64,000 nucleotides of DNA from Cristatella mucedo (GCA_009760855.2 WPIO01000041.1:1576501-1640500); one strand, 5' to 3'; shown: positions 11,096 through 22,460, counted from the stretch's first letter. Translations and numbers: made by a program. Notes: generated by a model not told the origin, from the sequence alone.

Positions 11096-11436
11096 AAATT
11101 TCGGAAAGGAAGCGCGATCGAGGGCAGTAGAGGTCAGAGGTTGGAGCCGCGCAAGGCTCAGTCGGTGGGAGTGAGCTCCGCTGTCTAGACCCATTCAGAG
11201 GACAAACGATCCGTCGCTAACTGTCTTTCGTCGCGGGAAAGGAGGAGCGGCAGCCGCTTTGCCCACGTGACGTCGCGAGAGCGAAGAGCTGAAGGCGCGG
11301 AGAGGAGGTGGAGGGGGGGGGCCGCCGACGCTGCAGCTGCACGCGGCCAGCGAGGTACGAAGGAGCTTTTTTTTCCGCTCTTTTCGGGCCTCGCAGCGGG
11401 AAGATTCTAGGGCTTCGTGGGTTCGTGCTTCCCCCC

Positions 11437-11590
11437 TACCTACCCACCTACCTACCTACCTACCTACCTACCCACCTACCCACCTACCTACCTACCTACC
11501 TACATACCTACCCACCCACCTACCTACCTACCTACCTACCCACCTACTTACCTACCCACCTACCTACCTACCCACCTACCCACCTACCTA
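11437..11590. repeat. (CCTA)n / CCCACCTA array
   Basis: Tetranucleotide CCTA with interspersed CCCA variants over about 150 bp. Being a multiple-of-4 array it stays open in several frames and gives false P-T-Y-L proteins. Confidence 0.97.
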
Positions 11591-11728
11591 GCCGCGGAAA
11601 AAGGGTCACGAGTCGAGTGAGAGGCGGGGAGTTTAATTGAACCGGCTGATTCGCGCTGGCTTCTCGAGCAATGTGTGCTGAAAATTAAGATGGCGGCCCC
11701 AAACGCAGATCCTTCCTTCTTTGCGGCA

Positions 11729-11775
11729 TCCGAATTGGCAGGAGACCGAAATATTCGGTCTCCTGCCAATTCGGA
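11729..11775. repeat. Perfect 22-bp inverted repeat with 3-nt loop
   Basis: The arm 11729-11750 (tccgaattggcaggagaccg...) is exactly complementary to 11754-11775, with loop 'ata' at 11751-11753. The right arm directly abuts the 5' end of the L2 fragment at 11,774. It is not a terminator-type hairpin in this eukaryotic context. More likely it is a fold-back copy made during retrotransposon insertion or repair. Confidence 0.95.
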
Positions 11776-12049
11776 AAAACACACCTATCTATGACAGCAT
11801 TTAGTGGGTTCCTGTGATTCGTCCTTCACGTGCTTATGCGTGCTGACACTGTGCATGCTGCCACTGACCACATTTGCATGCTGACCCTGTGCATATTGCC
11901 CCTAACCATGCTAATCATTTTGTTTGTTTATCAAGCATGATGTTACTCACCATTCAATTGCATTTCCCTTTGCAGCAAATGTAAAGCGCCTAGAGAGAGA
12001 TTGAGTTCTCCGAAGGAGCTTTATCGAGTGCATTATTACTATTATTATT
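11774..12049 (+). mobile_element. L2 LINE, 5'-truncated 3' end
   Basis: It begins at 'aaaaacacacctatctatga' near the end of the coding region, then 3' UTR, hairpin and an (ATT)n with an interruption. The 5' junction coincides with the palindrome at 11,729-11,775. Confidence 0.92.
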
Positions 12050-13057
12050 CGACTTCTGATCATTCAAATATTTCGGCCGCTGCTGATGCACTGGAGCCTG
12101 CGACGGTCTCCCTATGCTGCGATGACAAAAATAATGAAAAGTCTTAGACCCTGTAGTTCTTGTATTTTATAATAAGAGAAAGGAGTCAATTTCAATTCGC
12201 TGCAGAGAATCAATAAACAAGGGCTTAATGACACACATTGTATCATGTTTTGACAAGCTTGCAAAGCACTCAAGCATCATAGAAAGGCAAGATTGAAAAA
12301 ACTCACTTAAGATGACAATCTTCTGCCCGCTAGTTGGCATGACGTAATTGCTAGTCCATGCAATAGATAGTGCTCAGATAAGCACAGGTAACGACCTTGC
12401 GGAGTTTGGATAGACAGCCTCAGACAGATAGCCGCTCAGCCGAGTGCTAGCGTGCTAGCGCTTCGCGAGCCCAGCATTCGAATGTTCGAATCCCACGTAC
12501 AAGCATTTCTACAGGCGGCGGCGATGACAGTCGCCATTGAGGCGGCGTTGAGGCATTTCCTTTAATTTCCTATTCGAAGCCATTTCCAAGTCGCGCCTAC
12601 TCACGTTACGCCGGTATCATGCATCGAGCTGCTGTACGAACTGCTGCAACTGTGGTCGGCCGCTCCTGGTGACAGGCTGCTCCTGCTCACCGTGCAGTCT
12701 CCTTAAGGTAGCCGGAGCCGCCGCGGACGCAGGCGCGAAAGCGCACTCGCACAGCAAACACGCATCTCGCGAATGCATCGGAAACTGTGCGAGGGTGGGG
12801 CTCATGTCCACGAAAGGCGTCAGCTTCCGTCAGCTCGAGGCGGCGACTTCGCTCTTAGAACGGCCGGGAGCTGCTCGAGGCTCGAGTTACATTACGTTGC
12901 AAGTACAAAAACGCCAGTAGCCGATCTAGCAGCCTTCTTTGAGTTGCAGCTCAAGAGCCTCGGCGGCTACCATCACGTTGCAGCTAGCTACAAAGCCAGC
13001 TGCAGGGATCAGTATTTACGACCTGGATCGTGAAGTGTGCGCACCCGATCTTACCTT
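12050..13057. other. Unannotated interval
   Basis: Apart from a tRNA-like block at 12,432-12,500 I see no recognisable gene. Short open frames at 12,617-13,033 lack motifs. Confidence 0.4.
12432..12500 (+). mobile_element. tRNA-like block (possible SINE head, long variable arm)
   Basis: A perfect B-box core 'gttcgaatcc' at 12,484-12,493 is preceded by an A-box-like 'cagccgagtgctagcgtg'. The spacing leaves room for a type II (Ser/Leu-like) variable arm. The acceptor stem does not close, so a tRNA-derived relic is more likely than a working tRNA gene. Confidence 0.4.
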
Positions 13058-13400
13058 AATAGTAATAACAATAATAATAATAAAACATTGGGTGTAGCGC
13101 CCTCAGAAAACTCAACCTCTTTCTAGGTGCTTTACATTTGCCGTAAAGGAATCGCGATTGAATGGTTAGTCGCAGCATGCTCAATAACAACAAGCATAAC
13201 ATGGTTAAGGTTGACCATGCACAGGGTCAGCATACAAACATGGTTAGTAGCAGTGTCGGCATGCGTAAGCACTCACAGGATAAATCACATGGGCCCACCA
13301 AACGCTGTGATAACTGGATGCGTTTTTAGTTTCTTTTTAAATGTGGTCAAGTCAGGGAATGTCCTGACGCAAGTCGGGAGGGAGTTCCAGGCTTTGGAAA
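13058..13400 (-). mobile_element. L2 LINE, 5'-truncated 3' end (diverged)
   Basis: (AAT)n, a hairpin with substitutions, the 3' UTR and a little of the C-terminal coding region on the minus strand. More diverged than the 26, 35 and 58 kb copies. Confidence 0.9.
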
Positions 13401-14445
13401 CGTTGGTTTTGGCTGTCAAGCTGCAATCCGGATGCGATAATATCGTCTCGCTTCGTTCGCAGCTGCGCTGTGCGAGGAAGCAGCCGAGAAAGCAAGTTCC
13501 GCATCCGGTGGGATTTCCCCGTCGCCCGTGCTCATCACATAATTCTTAGCACAACAATGAACTTTGCTCAGTTATGCATTCGCAGCTCCTGTTCCGAATA
13601 AAGTGCTGCAATTTTCCCTGACTGCGAGCTTCCGAGGTGGCTGCACACGTCGTCGCACACGTCACTCGCGATCCATCGTTGCGACCCACCGGCCCGGCGC
13701 TGCAGGACGGGGGTGCGTGTAGGGGGAGGTAGAGGGATGACCGTACTTTGGCACTCGCCGGGCGTGACGGGGCTCACCCCTCCCGCCACGCTGCTGCGGC
13801 GGCTTGCGACACAAAAAGCCTGTCCCTCAAAAGCCTGTCCCTCCTTGCATAGCGGCGGTGCGCTGTGCCAGGAGCGTTCGACTCGTCGCGATGAGCCGGC
13901 GTCAGAAAATGGCGTCGTCGCCTCTTTTCGTGGCCCAGGCCGTGGCACAGGCCGTTGCACAGGCGGCAGTCACCACTGCCTCTGCGGGAGCTCGAGCGGC
14001 AGGACGCACGCACGCGCTAGCTGCACACGCTGTCCAGCTGTCGCTGAGCGCGGTTGCAGTTGTCCTTCCGCGGTTTCCGCCACACGAAGCAACATTAGGG
14101 CGTGACTCAGCTTCCTGCGTGCTTCGCTCGCGCTGCTTTTGATCGCAGGAATCGTCGATCACGGGACGGTTGACGGTGTTTGCCAGTCGTTCACGAGAAC
14201 GTTTGATCGCCGGAGCCGAATTGACCGCGTGACAATTTTTAAAGGAGAAATTACAGCAGCGTCATTTTAATTTTTAAGTAGAGAGCCATCGAGAGGGCGG
14301 AGGGGGCGGCCATCTGACGTGGGACTGAGTGTCGAAAAAGACGCTTCTGCCGTCCATCTGGCGCAGTCTCTGGATTGTGACCTAGCAATAGTGCACTAGC
14401 AACCGGGCGCCTCTTTGTCTGTGCCTGCACCTGGCTAGTAAAGGG
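13401..14445. other. CpG-rich unannotated interval
   Basis: GC-rich. It contains a 15-bp tandem duplication (aaaagcctgtccctc, 13,815-13,844) and open frames on both strands with no family resemblance. Confidence 0.4.
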
Positions 14446-14543
14446 CGGTTGCTGCTTCCTTTGCAGCAATTATAAAGTGCCTAGAAAAAGATTGGGTTAT
14501 CCAAAAGCGCTCTATCAAATGTATTATTATTATTATTATTATT
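14446..14543 (+). mobile_element. L2 tail-only insertion
   Basis: 'gcttcctttgcagcaattat' then the hairpin and (ATT)n. About 100 bp. Confidence 0.85.
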
Positions 14544-15735
14544 GCTGCCGGTTTAAATGGATCAAGGCTGGCTGATAAAACGGCCTCGTTTATATTGCTG
14601 CAGAAGAGTCTCTTACAGCTTGCCGGTAGCTTAGCTCTGCAGCAGGCAATTAAGGATTGTCTGCTGTGCGACTCGACCCCTGGCCTCGTTCGTTTTCGTA
14701 GCGCGAGCACGTCGGCACAGTGCCCGCTCTGCCAGCGCCCGCCCGCCTGCGCTTTACTCGGCGCGGCAGGGCTATTGTCCGCTGGGAGTGCTGTGCCCAC
14801 CCCACTCTTAGCTCTCGCTCTCGCCGCTCTCCCGCTCGGCGCTCCTGCCATTCGACTCCCCGCGCGGTGCCCTACATTTTGACGTCTCTATTCGTCCGTA
14901 CTCTGTCCTACGCAGCAGCCGGATGTCACTCACTCCTCGGATGTCCGCCGGTAGTAGCCTCGCTCTGCAGCTGAGATTGATTACTGCGGTCGAGCAGCGG
15001 CGAAAAAACGATTCTTGTGGAAGGTCGCTCTTCAGTCGCTCTTAGTTTCTTTCGTCCGTCTTTTTTTCAGCAGCGAAAGTCACCGATCAAAGTATTGTGA
15101 ATTTTCCTATAGTCGGGGTGGGGCGGGGCGGGGGGGGGGAAGAGCTTGCCTGAAGTGAAATTATCGACTAATCAGCAGATGTTTTCTCTGCTGTCTCTGT
15201 GGCGTCTCTCTTCGAGTATCGGAAAGGAATCGTAGAGCGGATAGAAGTTCACCAAGGTGCGGCGGCCATTAAGAAAATTTCAACAAAAAGTTCTAGTCGA
15301 CAGAAAATGGCGGCCGAAATGTCAGGTGTCCACCACGAAGTGTCCGACACGAGGCAGCGCCGTGGCATCGCCGGCTGGCTGACGTCCGACGTTTGGCGGG
15401 ACTTAAACTAGAATGACCGGCGTTTCCAGTCCGGGCAAACGTGGATTGTACGGTGCCCGCACACGAGCTGGCATCTGCCACATCAGAACATCAAAACATC
15501 CCAGCGTCTCGCCGAGCAGCCGTCAGCACCTTGGTATTTAGGCCATTTAGATGCTTTCGAGCGAAAGGCGAGTACAGCTTGGTGGACTTCTTGGAGGAAA
15601 CTAACGCCTCCCTGCGAATTGGAACCACCCCCTGTCGTAAGCAAGCAGCCTCTCGCAACTGGTAAAGATCGATTAAACCGCGCTAGAAACCACGATACAC
15701 TCGCCCTGGCTGCCGCTGTCCTCAAGAGCGTGGAG
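14544..15735. other. Unannotated interval
   Basis: Unique-looking, moderately GC-rich sequence with a G-rich stretch at 15,115-15,140. No gene recognised. Confidence 0.4.
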
Positions 15736-15832
15736 TAATAATAATAAGAATACATTTGACAAAGCACCTTAAGAGAACCAAATCTCTATCTGGGCGCTTT
15801 ACAATTGCTACAAAGGAAGCATGATCGAAGAG
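15736..15832 (-). mobile_element. L2 tail-only insertion (diverged)
   Basis: (AAT)n, 'acaaagcaccttaagagaac', 'ctatctgggcgctttac' and the start of the 3' UTR in antisense. Confidence 0.8.
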
Positions 15833-15984
15833 TAAACTAAAAGTCTTGCTCGCATCCATCCGGCGACTGAGTGAGTCACTTAGGAATCCCGCTAAAATTC
15901 TTCAAGATTCGTCGGGTCTATCCTGTCCTTAAAGGCAAAGTTCTCCCAAACTAGTCTTCCTGAGCTCATTTTCAGCTCTGGGTC

Positions 15985-16075
15985 CATGCTGCATCCTACG
16001 GCAGAGTCTGCATCCTTCTGCTAAATCTGCATCCTGCTTCATTGCCTGCACTCTCCTGTAGAGCCTGCACCCGTG
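15985..16075 (-). repeat. Degenerate minisatellite (GGATGCAGG type), antisense
   Basis: Repeated 'ctgcatcct' and 'gcctgcac' words (tgctgcatcctacggcagag, tctgcatccttctgctaaat, ctgcatcctgcttcattgc). This is the reverse complement of the repeat at 18,270-18,785. Confidence 0.7.
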
Positions 16076-16091
16076 TATAGAGCCGGCTTAA

Positions 16092-16262
16092 TCCATGGCA
16101 CACTAGGTAAGGTGGTTGCTTTTCACGACCCCGACCCCGAGGTCGTGGATTCGAATCCTGTGGTGGGCGATCCTTTATTGCCGCTGCAAGTGGTGGTGAT
16201 AGCCATCAAGGCTCTTCTGTCGCTATACAAAAAGAGGCTGCTAAATCAGCTTGTATTTTTTT
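16092..16262 (+). mobile_element. SINE S1
   Basis: Head 'cacactaggtaaggtggttg', B box 'gtggattcgaatcctg', body 'gccgctgcaagtggtggtga', end 'tctgtcgctatacaaaaaga', then a T-rich tail. Confidence 0.9.
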
Positions 16263-16420
16263 AATCCTTCTGAACCGCACCGCTGGTTTTTTTAGTCCTG
16301 CCCCCCGAAGGAAGGAACGGTGAGAAAGGGAGACGGAAAAGGGAAAAGGGGAGGGAGAATAAAAGAGAGCGAGAGAGAGCAGGTAGGAGGGAGAATAAAA
16401 GAGAGCGAGAGAGAGCAGGT

Positions 16421-16488
<68 letters not shown>

Positions 16489-16573
16489 AGATTTTTACTG
16501 CATTACATAAGGAAAGTGTGTGAGTGAGAGTGCGATGTGGAAGGGAAATAATGAGAAACTGGGAGAGATAGAG

Positions 16574-16616
<43 letters not shown>

Positions 16617-16651
16617 AAAGATTAAGGAGGAGAAAGCGTGTGAGATAGAAT

Positions 16652-16822
16652 AATGATAGTAATAATATTAATAATATATTTGCATAGAGCTCCCAGAGAA
16701 CTCAATCTCTTTCTAGGCACTTTAAAAATGCTGTAAAGCAAGCATGATCAAATGGTTAGTGATAACATGCACAATGTCAACAAGCATAACATGACTAGGC
16801 TGACATGCACAGTGTCAGTATG
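16652..16822 (-). mobile_element. L2-related LINE, 3' UTR (diverged)
   Basis: AAT-rich tail, 'gagctcccagagaactcaat' hairpin and 3' UTR words 'ggttagtgataacatgcaca'. It belongs to the same diverged subfamily as the old copy at 55.05-60.29 kb. Confidence 0.8.
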
Positions 16823-17683
16823 TGCGTGAACGTGTGCGTGTGTGGGGTGTGTGTGCATGTGTGTGTGCACGCGTAAGAGATAGCATGTGTGTTAGCTAGC
16901 GAGTGAGAGCAAGAGAGAGAAAGCGAGAAAGTGAGAGAAGGAGAGTGAGAGAAAGAGAACGGGCAGGGGGAGACAGATAAAAAGAGAATGAGCGAAAGAC
17001 AATGAGAGAAATAGAAAACGAGAGAGGGTAGAAAAATAGGTATACATAAAACAAATATCCTTACATAAACGTGCGGAGTGATAGAGAGAATGAAAAAAAG
17101 GTGAAAGACCATGGCAGTGGGCTAAGGTGTGTGTGTGTGCGTGTTCGTGTGTTTGAGGGAGAGAGAGGGACAGAAAGAGAGTGAAAGAGAGAGAGAAGGG
17201 GCTAACGAAAGATGAAGGATTTTCAAGTTGGTCTAGCAGACATTCAACCTTGGTGTAAGGTCTTGCAGATTCAAGCCCTACTGGGGGTATATATATATAT
17301 ATATAATTGTGGTCACGTATGCTTACCATAGCAACTTGGCATGAAACCGCAGAAATTACCTTTTACTTGAGCACGAATTCCGAGATCGCTCCGGTATTCG
17401 TCTTTCTTATTCGAGATAAAGATATCGGCACAATTGATCAACTCCGATTATTCAGTATGCAAATTAGATGTTTCTGCATGCAAAGTTATTAGGTCTTACC
17501 CCAGCCAGGTCTGCAGCTTCGTGGAAGCTGTCTACTGGAGATGATCCGTAAGTGGTGGCAGCTGGAGCTCTTGTTAGGGTGAGAGAGTTTGCTCGAGACT
17601 TGGTCGACGGAGCCGGGTATCACGCGACAGAAACGCAGCAAGGTCGATGGATGTGCGCGAAGACAGATCGAGAAGGAAGAGAA

Positions 17684-18125
17684 ACTAGAGGGAGAACATT
17701 GAGATAGAAGACAGAGGGGGGAGACTAGAGGGAGAACATTGAGATAGAAGACAGAGGGGGGAGACTAGAGGGAGAACGTTGAGATAGAAGACAGAGGGGG
17801 GAGACTAGAGGGAGAACATTGAGATAGAAGACAGAGGGGGGAGACTAGAGGGAGAACATTGAGATAGAAGACAGAGGGGGAGACTAGAGGGAGAACATTG
17901 AGATAGAAGACAGAGGGGGAGACTACAGGGAGAACATTGAGATAGAAGACAGAGGAGGGAGACTAGAGGGAGAACATTGAGATAGAAGACAGAGGAGGGA
18001 GACTAGAGGGAGAACATTGAGATAGAAGACAGAGGGGGGAGACTAGAGGGAGAACATTGAGATAGAAGACAGAGGGGGGAGACTAGAGGGAGAACATTGA
18101 GATAGAAGACAGAGGAGGGAGACTA
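17684..18125. repeat. 40-bp minisatellite, about 11 units
   Basis: The unit begins actagagggagaacattgag and continues atagaagacagagggggg. Units start near 17684, 17724, 17764, 17804, 17844, 17883, 17922, 17962, 18002, 18042 and 18082, with a decayed twelfth. Variation is mostly in the length of the G run and in gactaga/gactaca. Confidence 0.97.
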
Positions 18126-18269
18126 CAGAAAGAAGAGGGAAAGAAACGGAACAGGAAGAAACAGAGTGCTGCAGATGACCAAAGAACGTTAGAGATAATG
18201 GAGAAACATTTCTTTGGCGGGAAGCTGACGAAAGAAATTATGAATGATGCGGCTTTGCGGGAAGAACAG

Positions 18270-18785
18270 ATGGCAGACTTAGCAGAAGGATGCAGGCTCT
18301 GCAGGACGATGGAATGTAATGCAATCAATGTATTTTCGCCTGTAACGGCACAAAGTAACGCAGGCTGAAGGGGTGCTGTTCCGTAGGAGAGTTTTCGGTA
18401 GCGAACTGAAAGGCGAAAGCAGCAAGCTGCTTTCGGTGCGCATGCGGTGCAGGCTTTGCAGGAAGATACAGGCTTAGCTGGCTGCTGCCGGGTCTACAGG
18501 AGGATGCAGGCCTCACTGGAGGATGCAGGCCTCACCGGAAGAGGCAGGTTCTACATGAGGCTGCAAGCTTTGCTGGATGATTCAGTCTCTGACGGAGGAT
18601 GCAGGCTCTATCGGATGATGTAAACGCAGCAAGAGGATGGAGGCTTCGCAGGAGAATGTAGACTCCAAAAGAGGATGCTGGCTTAGCAGGAGGGTGCAGG
18701 CTCTGAAAAGGGAGAAACTATTGCAGGATGTTGCAGGCTTTGCAGGAGGAGTCAGGCTCTGCAGGAAGATGTAGGAGGACGCAGA
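18270..18785 (+). repeat. Degenerate GGATGCAGG minisatellite
   Basis: Repeated words such as 'ggaggatgcaggc', 'tgcaggctctgcagga' and 'tttgcaggagga' recur at about 23-30 bp. A family B LINE tail interrupts it at 18,312-18,450. Confidence 0.75.
18312..18450 (-). mobile_element. LINE family B, 3' tail
   Basis: In antisense: 'aatgtaatgcaatcaatgta', 'cctgtaacggcacaaagtaa', 'gctttcggtgcgcat'. This matches the family B end seen at 42,640 and 49,660. Confidence 0.7.
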
Positions 18786-18836
18786 ACTGAATCCTGATCT
18801 TAGAAGATCTGGTTTGTGAGAACGTTGCCTTCACAA

Positions 18837-18886
<50 letters not shown>

Positions 18887-18905
18887 AGAGAGAGAGAGAG
18901 AGGGG

Positions 18906-18972
<67 letters not shown>

Positions 18973-19427
18973 AAAGCTACGGATAAGCAGGAGGAGGAGA
19001 AGGAGAAAGAGAAAGTGGGATTATGAGACTGAGTGTGAGAGTGTGTGTGAGAGAGTGTGTGAGAGAGAGAGCAGTTGAAAATGAGTGAACTTAACCGGCT
19101 GCAATCAGCAAGCTGCAAAAGGTATCAACATCACTGCAATATGCATTTACCCTTAAGCAGCTGCCACTTACCCAGCTGGTTGTGGCTTGGCCTTCCTTTT
19201 GGTTGGTTATGTTGGCCAACCACAAAGGTTTTCCCGGATGTTTCGGTCTGATGTTGCTACCATCTTGACAGGCTTTTCGCTGTCGAGGAGAATCTGATTC
19301 GCTGCCCCTGCTATTACAACCATGGTTGCTTTTGATTGAGAAAGGCAGAGGAGCATTGGGGTTGGGAGATACGCCTCTGCAGTGTACAAGACCATCGGCA
19401 ATTGTAGGCGTAGGGCCTGCTGAGTAT

Positions 19428-19615
19428 GTGTACATATATCTTTATCTGTAACTCAACAAAGTAAAAAAGACAGAGGCTGCTGTGGTCAAGTTTTCCACAG
19501 CCCTCTCAAAGCCAACTTAAAAGAAGCCTAGTCCAGCAGTTCAGCTAGGAATGAAGGACCACAGCTATGACGGGTTTTGCTGGCCAGAGTAAGAATTGTT
19601 TTCTGTACCTGCAAG
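19428..19615 (-). mobile_element. LINE family B, 3' fragment
   Basis: Antisense tail 'tctgtaactcaacaaagt', then coding-end similarity ('cagttcagctaggaatgaag', 'gtaagaattgttttctgtac') to the 42.7-43.1 kb copy. An internal part is missing. Confidence 0.7.
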
Positions 19616-19680
19616 ACATGTGAACATTATTCTCAGGTAACATACAAATGTATAATAATAATTATTATTATTATTACTAG

Positions 19681-21250
19681 GCAGTCATAGCATATATCCG
19701 TCCGTTGCTGTGCACACCTAGGCCTCTGCGGCTGCTGAAGTCGAAAGGCCTAGGTTAGCCACCCGGGCTTGTTCTTGAGATGTGACATTCTAGACTTCCA
19801 GTCGGCTTCTACTACCGGCAGCATGGCCGCACACGCATGGATACAGCGCCTGAAACTCGCTAGCAGCGCTTCGACTCGCTGGTTCCGCGCGGCATCCGTT
19901 GTCGCACGACTGCGCCGCCGCCGCCGCCGGACTTGCCACTCGCTACTCGTGCCGCGTTTGCGGCAAACGACTCCAAGTCAGAAGCCACTACAGTCGGGGA
20001 TTCGCGACTACTACTGCCGCCCAGAGCCCCGCCGCAGCATCCGGTGCTACCATTACAGCGCGTCTGCCGCGGCATCCGGTGCTACCGATGAAACGCCTGC
20101 CGCGGCATCCGGTGCTACCGATGAAACGCCTGCCGCGGCATCCGGTGCCGCTACAGCTGCGCCGGCAGCGGTGGGCGGCTCTTGAAATAGGTGGGAGCGC
20201 TAGGGCAGCACCGGACCCGTTCCGAATGCTTTGCAAATCCTTTGCCTTACACGACGAATCTTGCTTTCTACCTGCTTCCTACCTACTTCGGTCCTAATTC
20301 GGTCTTCTATTTGTGAGAAGTTTACCTCGACGCATCGAAGACCAGATCGAAGGGTGCTCGCCTAACGAATCCGAGCATTTAAAGGCCCGTCGGAGGGCCG
20401 AACAACTCATCAGCGGTTGATGCCACGCTCGCGTGCAATGGAACTGGAGCAACGGAAAGCCAAAAGTCGGAAAAAGGCTGGAAAAAAGGCCGATTGCTCG
20501 CCATCGCCGCCGAGTACAGCACTGGCACGCGAGCACTCTGCCGGCAATGTTCGAGGTTCAGTACAGTGGCTCTGGGTAAGATCCATACCCCTACGCCATG
20601 CCCGCGAGACCGTAGCTAATTTGACTAGCGCGAAAACGTACGTGCAACGTGCCAAGGCCTGAAGCTCGCTATACGCTAACGATAATGCCGCAGCGCTAGA
20701 TATTCTGCGAGCAGCGCCAACAACTACACCGTAATAGAAAAAGAAGCACAAACAAGTGGATGTATAATTATGGCTGATATGATATGCGTATGACTTCCAA
20801 CAGACTCGTTCGCGGGCTTTCGCTAGGACTCACCAACCGGCCGCTCAGCGTGCGCATGTGCACGGGAGAAATTCTCAAGATTCCAAAGATCGAATTCTCA
20901 AGTTTGAGAAACGATGACGCAAGTCAAACAAATCAAATCAATGCCACAAATCAAACAGCGTTATACAATAGGTAGTAGCGGTAAAGGGAGCAGACAGACC
21001 GCTGTATTTTAGCATAGTTTCGATGGCTTTGTTTTCGTGCGTTCTCTTCGTTCGGCGCCGTTCAGCGATCGCGAAGACAAAGCCGCCGCACTCCAAATCT
21101 GTCGCGTTCTACTCACTCATCGCCGGCAGCGCTCGTGGCGATAGCAGCCGACTAAAGCCGCGTGATGAAGTCGATCGGATGAAACTAGCAACGCAGAGTG
21201 AAAATGGCGACTGGTCGCCAGACAACTGATTAAATAAATAAAAAAAATAT
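19681..21250. other. Unannotated interval with a 33-bp GC-rich minisatellite
   Basis: Mostly unique. An open frame at 19,769-20,185 includes Ala-rich ASGATDETPA repeats that come from the minisatellite at 20,033-20,150. There is no transposon signature and no convincing exon. Confidence 0.4.
20033..20150. repeat. 33-bp minisatellite, about 3.5 units
   Basis: Unit gcggcatccggtgctaccga followed by tgaaacgcctgcc, at 20,069-20,101 and 20,102-20,134 with partial units on both sides. The unit length is divisible by three, so frames stay open. Confidence 0.9.
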
Positions 21251-21388
21251 AATTCATTTGTATTGCACCCTAAGAAAACTTAATATTTATCCAGGCGCTT
21301 CACGTACACCACGCGGCTCGAGCCCACAACTTGGGCCAGACCTTCATCGGGGCGAGCACCTTAACCATTGGGCAAAACCAGCTGAATG
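21251..21388 (-). mobile_element. SINE S2, antisense
   Basis: On the minus strand: head region 'ggttttgcccaatggttaag', then 'gatgaaggtctggcccaagt', B box 'gtgggctcgagccgcg' and the L2-like tail 'gaagcgcctggataaatatt'. Confidence 0.85.
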
Positions 21389-21619
21389 CCTTGAGTCGCC
21401 ACTTTCTCGGCTATTGCAGCAGGTCCTAAGCATCAGACGTTATCAGTTTTGGTCTATGCAAACTATCAGTGCTTGCTAGTATCGCCTTTGAAGGTCATGC
21501 TTTGGCCAAGCCGCTGCTAATGGCAGCTTAACGGATTGCTCGAACCTTCAACCAACCGGAATCCGGTGATCTTACTCATCGACCCGTCGTCTAGTGAAAC
21601 CAGTAAGAGCGTGAGTATA

Positions 21620-21684
21620 AGTGTGTGTGTGTGTGTGTGTATGTGTGTGTGTATGTATGTGTGTGTGTGTGTGTGTGTGTCTGC

Positions 21685-21718
<34 letters not shown>
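21620..21718. repeat. (GT)n microsatellite
   Basis: About 100 bp of GT with TATG interruptions. Confidence 0.97.
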
Positions 21719-22390
21719 CGTGCTGGTCCCACAGAGCACGATCTGTTTTGCTAGAGCGCGCTTGTCTAAGCACGTTAGCTTGCATTTCATTACAGTCGGC
21801 AATCGATTCTCTTGCAGCGAGTTGTAACGCGACCGAATAGAGATTTAGTTCCGATAGGATATTATAGAAACGACCACGCCTATTATCATGATTACTTTTA
21901 TGTTACAGACAGAGTCCAGACGCTCCTTGCTGCTAGTCGGGCGATGAGCGTAGCAAGTCTGTCTGTATAGGCGTTAAAAACACGAAGCCGCTAGCCAAGC
22001 TACCCGAGCAGCACCGGCTACGAACTCCATGTACAACTGGCCTTGCCGACATTCGATTCTGGATGTCGGCCAAATAATCCATGCCCGACACATTAAGACG
22101 TTAGTTGGAGAGGACATCTCACGGAGCGGCCTGTCCTAGCACTAGGCACACACCAGGCTCTACCTGAAGAGTCGCTTCTTCTCATGCCGAGGCATCTGCC
22201 TCTGCGGCCGCCTAGCTAGGCAAGGTCAAGTTTAAATCGTGGTACAAGGTTCAGCGTCCTTGTAGAATTTCCGCGTCAGTGTCATTACCTACTCGAAGAG
22301 CCGATGGCTGACCTGCTGGTAACCCCTATCCGGGTGGTGTGCAATTGTTTATGTAACTTCCTTGTGGAGGAGTTACGATACTGTTTTGCC
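21719..22390. other. Unannotated interval
   Basis: No recognisable gene or repeat. Confidence 0.4.
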
Positions 22391-22394
22391 CTAG

Positions 22395-22460
22395 AAAGAA
22401 TAATAGTAGTAGAACATTTGCGTATCTCCCTAGAGAAACCAACTCTCGTTCCAAGCACTT
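22395..22460 (-). mobile_element. L2-type tail, decayed
   Basis: 'aataatagtagtagaacatt' then 'cctagagaaaccaactctcg' and 'ccaagcacttta', a worn antisense hairpin. Confidence 0.5.

Larger units (their letters stand above)
16320..19085. repeat. 2.7-kb purine-biased tract ((AG)n, GA-rich minisatellites)
   Basis: For most of this interval the plus strand is dominated by A and G: (AG)n at 16,420-16,485, 16,568-16,612 and 18,838-18,967, gagaga-rich sequence at 16,900-17,230, and a 40-bp minisatellite at 17,684-18,125. An L2 3' end and a family B tail interrupt it. Confidence 0.85.

Noticed and set aside
11308-11640. Proline/threonine/tyrosine repeat protein
   Set aside because: The frame is a translation of the (CCTA)n array. 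No start context or other support.
17684-18125. CRISPR-like array
   Set aside because: The units are contiguous with no unique spacers, and the sequence is eukaryotic. It is a minisatellite.
18831-19118. Ser/Leu-rich repeat protein on the minus strand
   Set aside because: Translation of an (AG)n tract.
19899-20000. C2H2 zinc-finger-like YSCRVCGKRLQVRSH in one frame
   Set aside because: A single half-finger without the second His spacing or neighbouring fingers, next to a minisatellite. It looks like chance.
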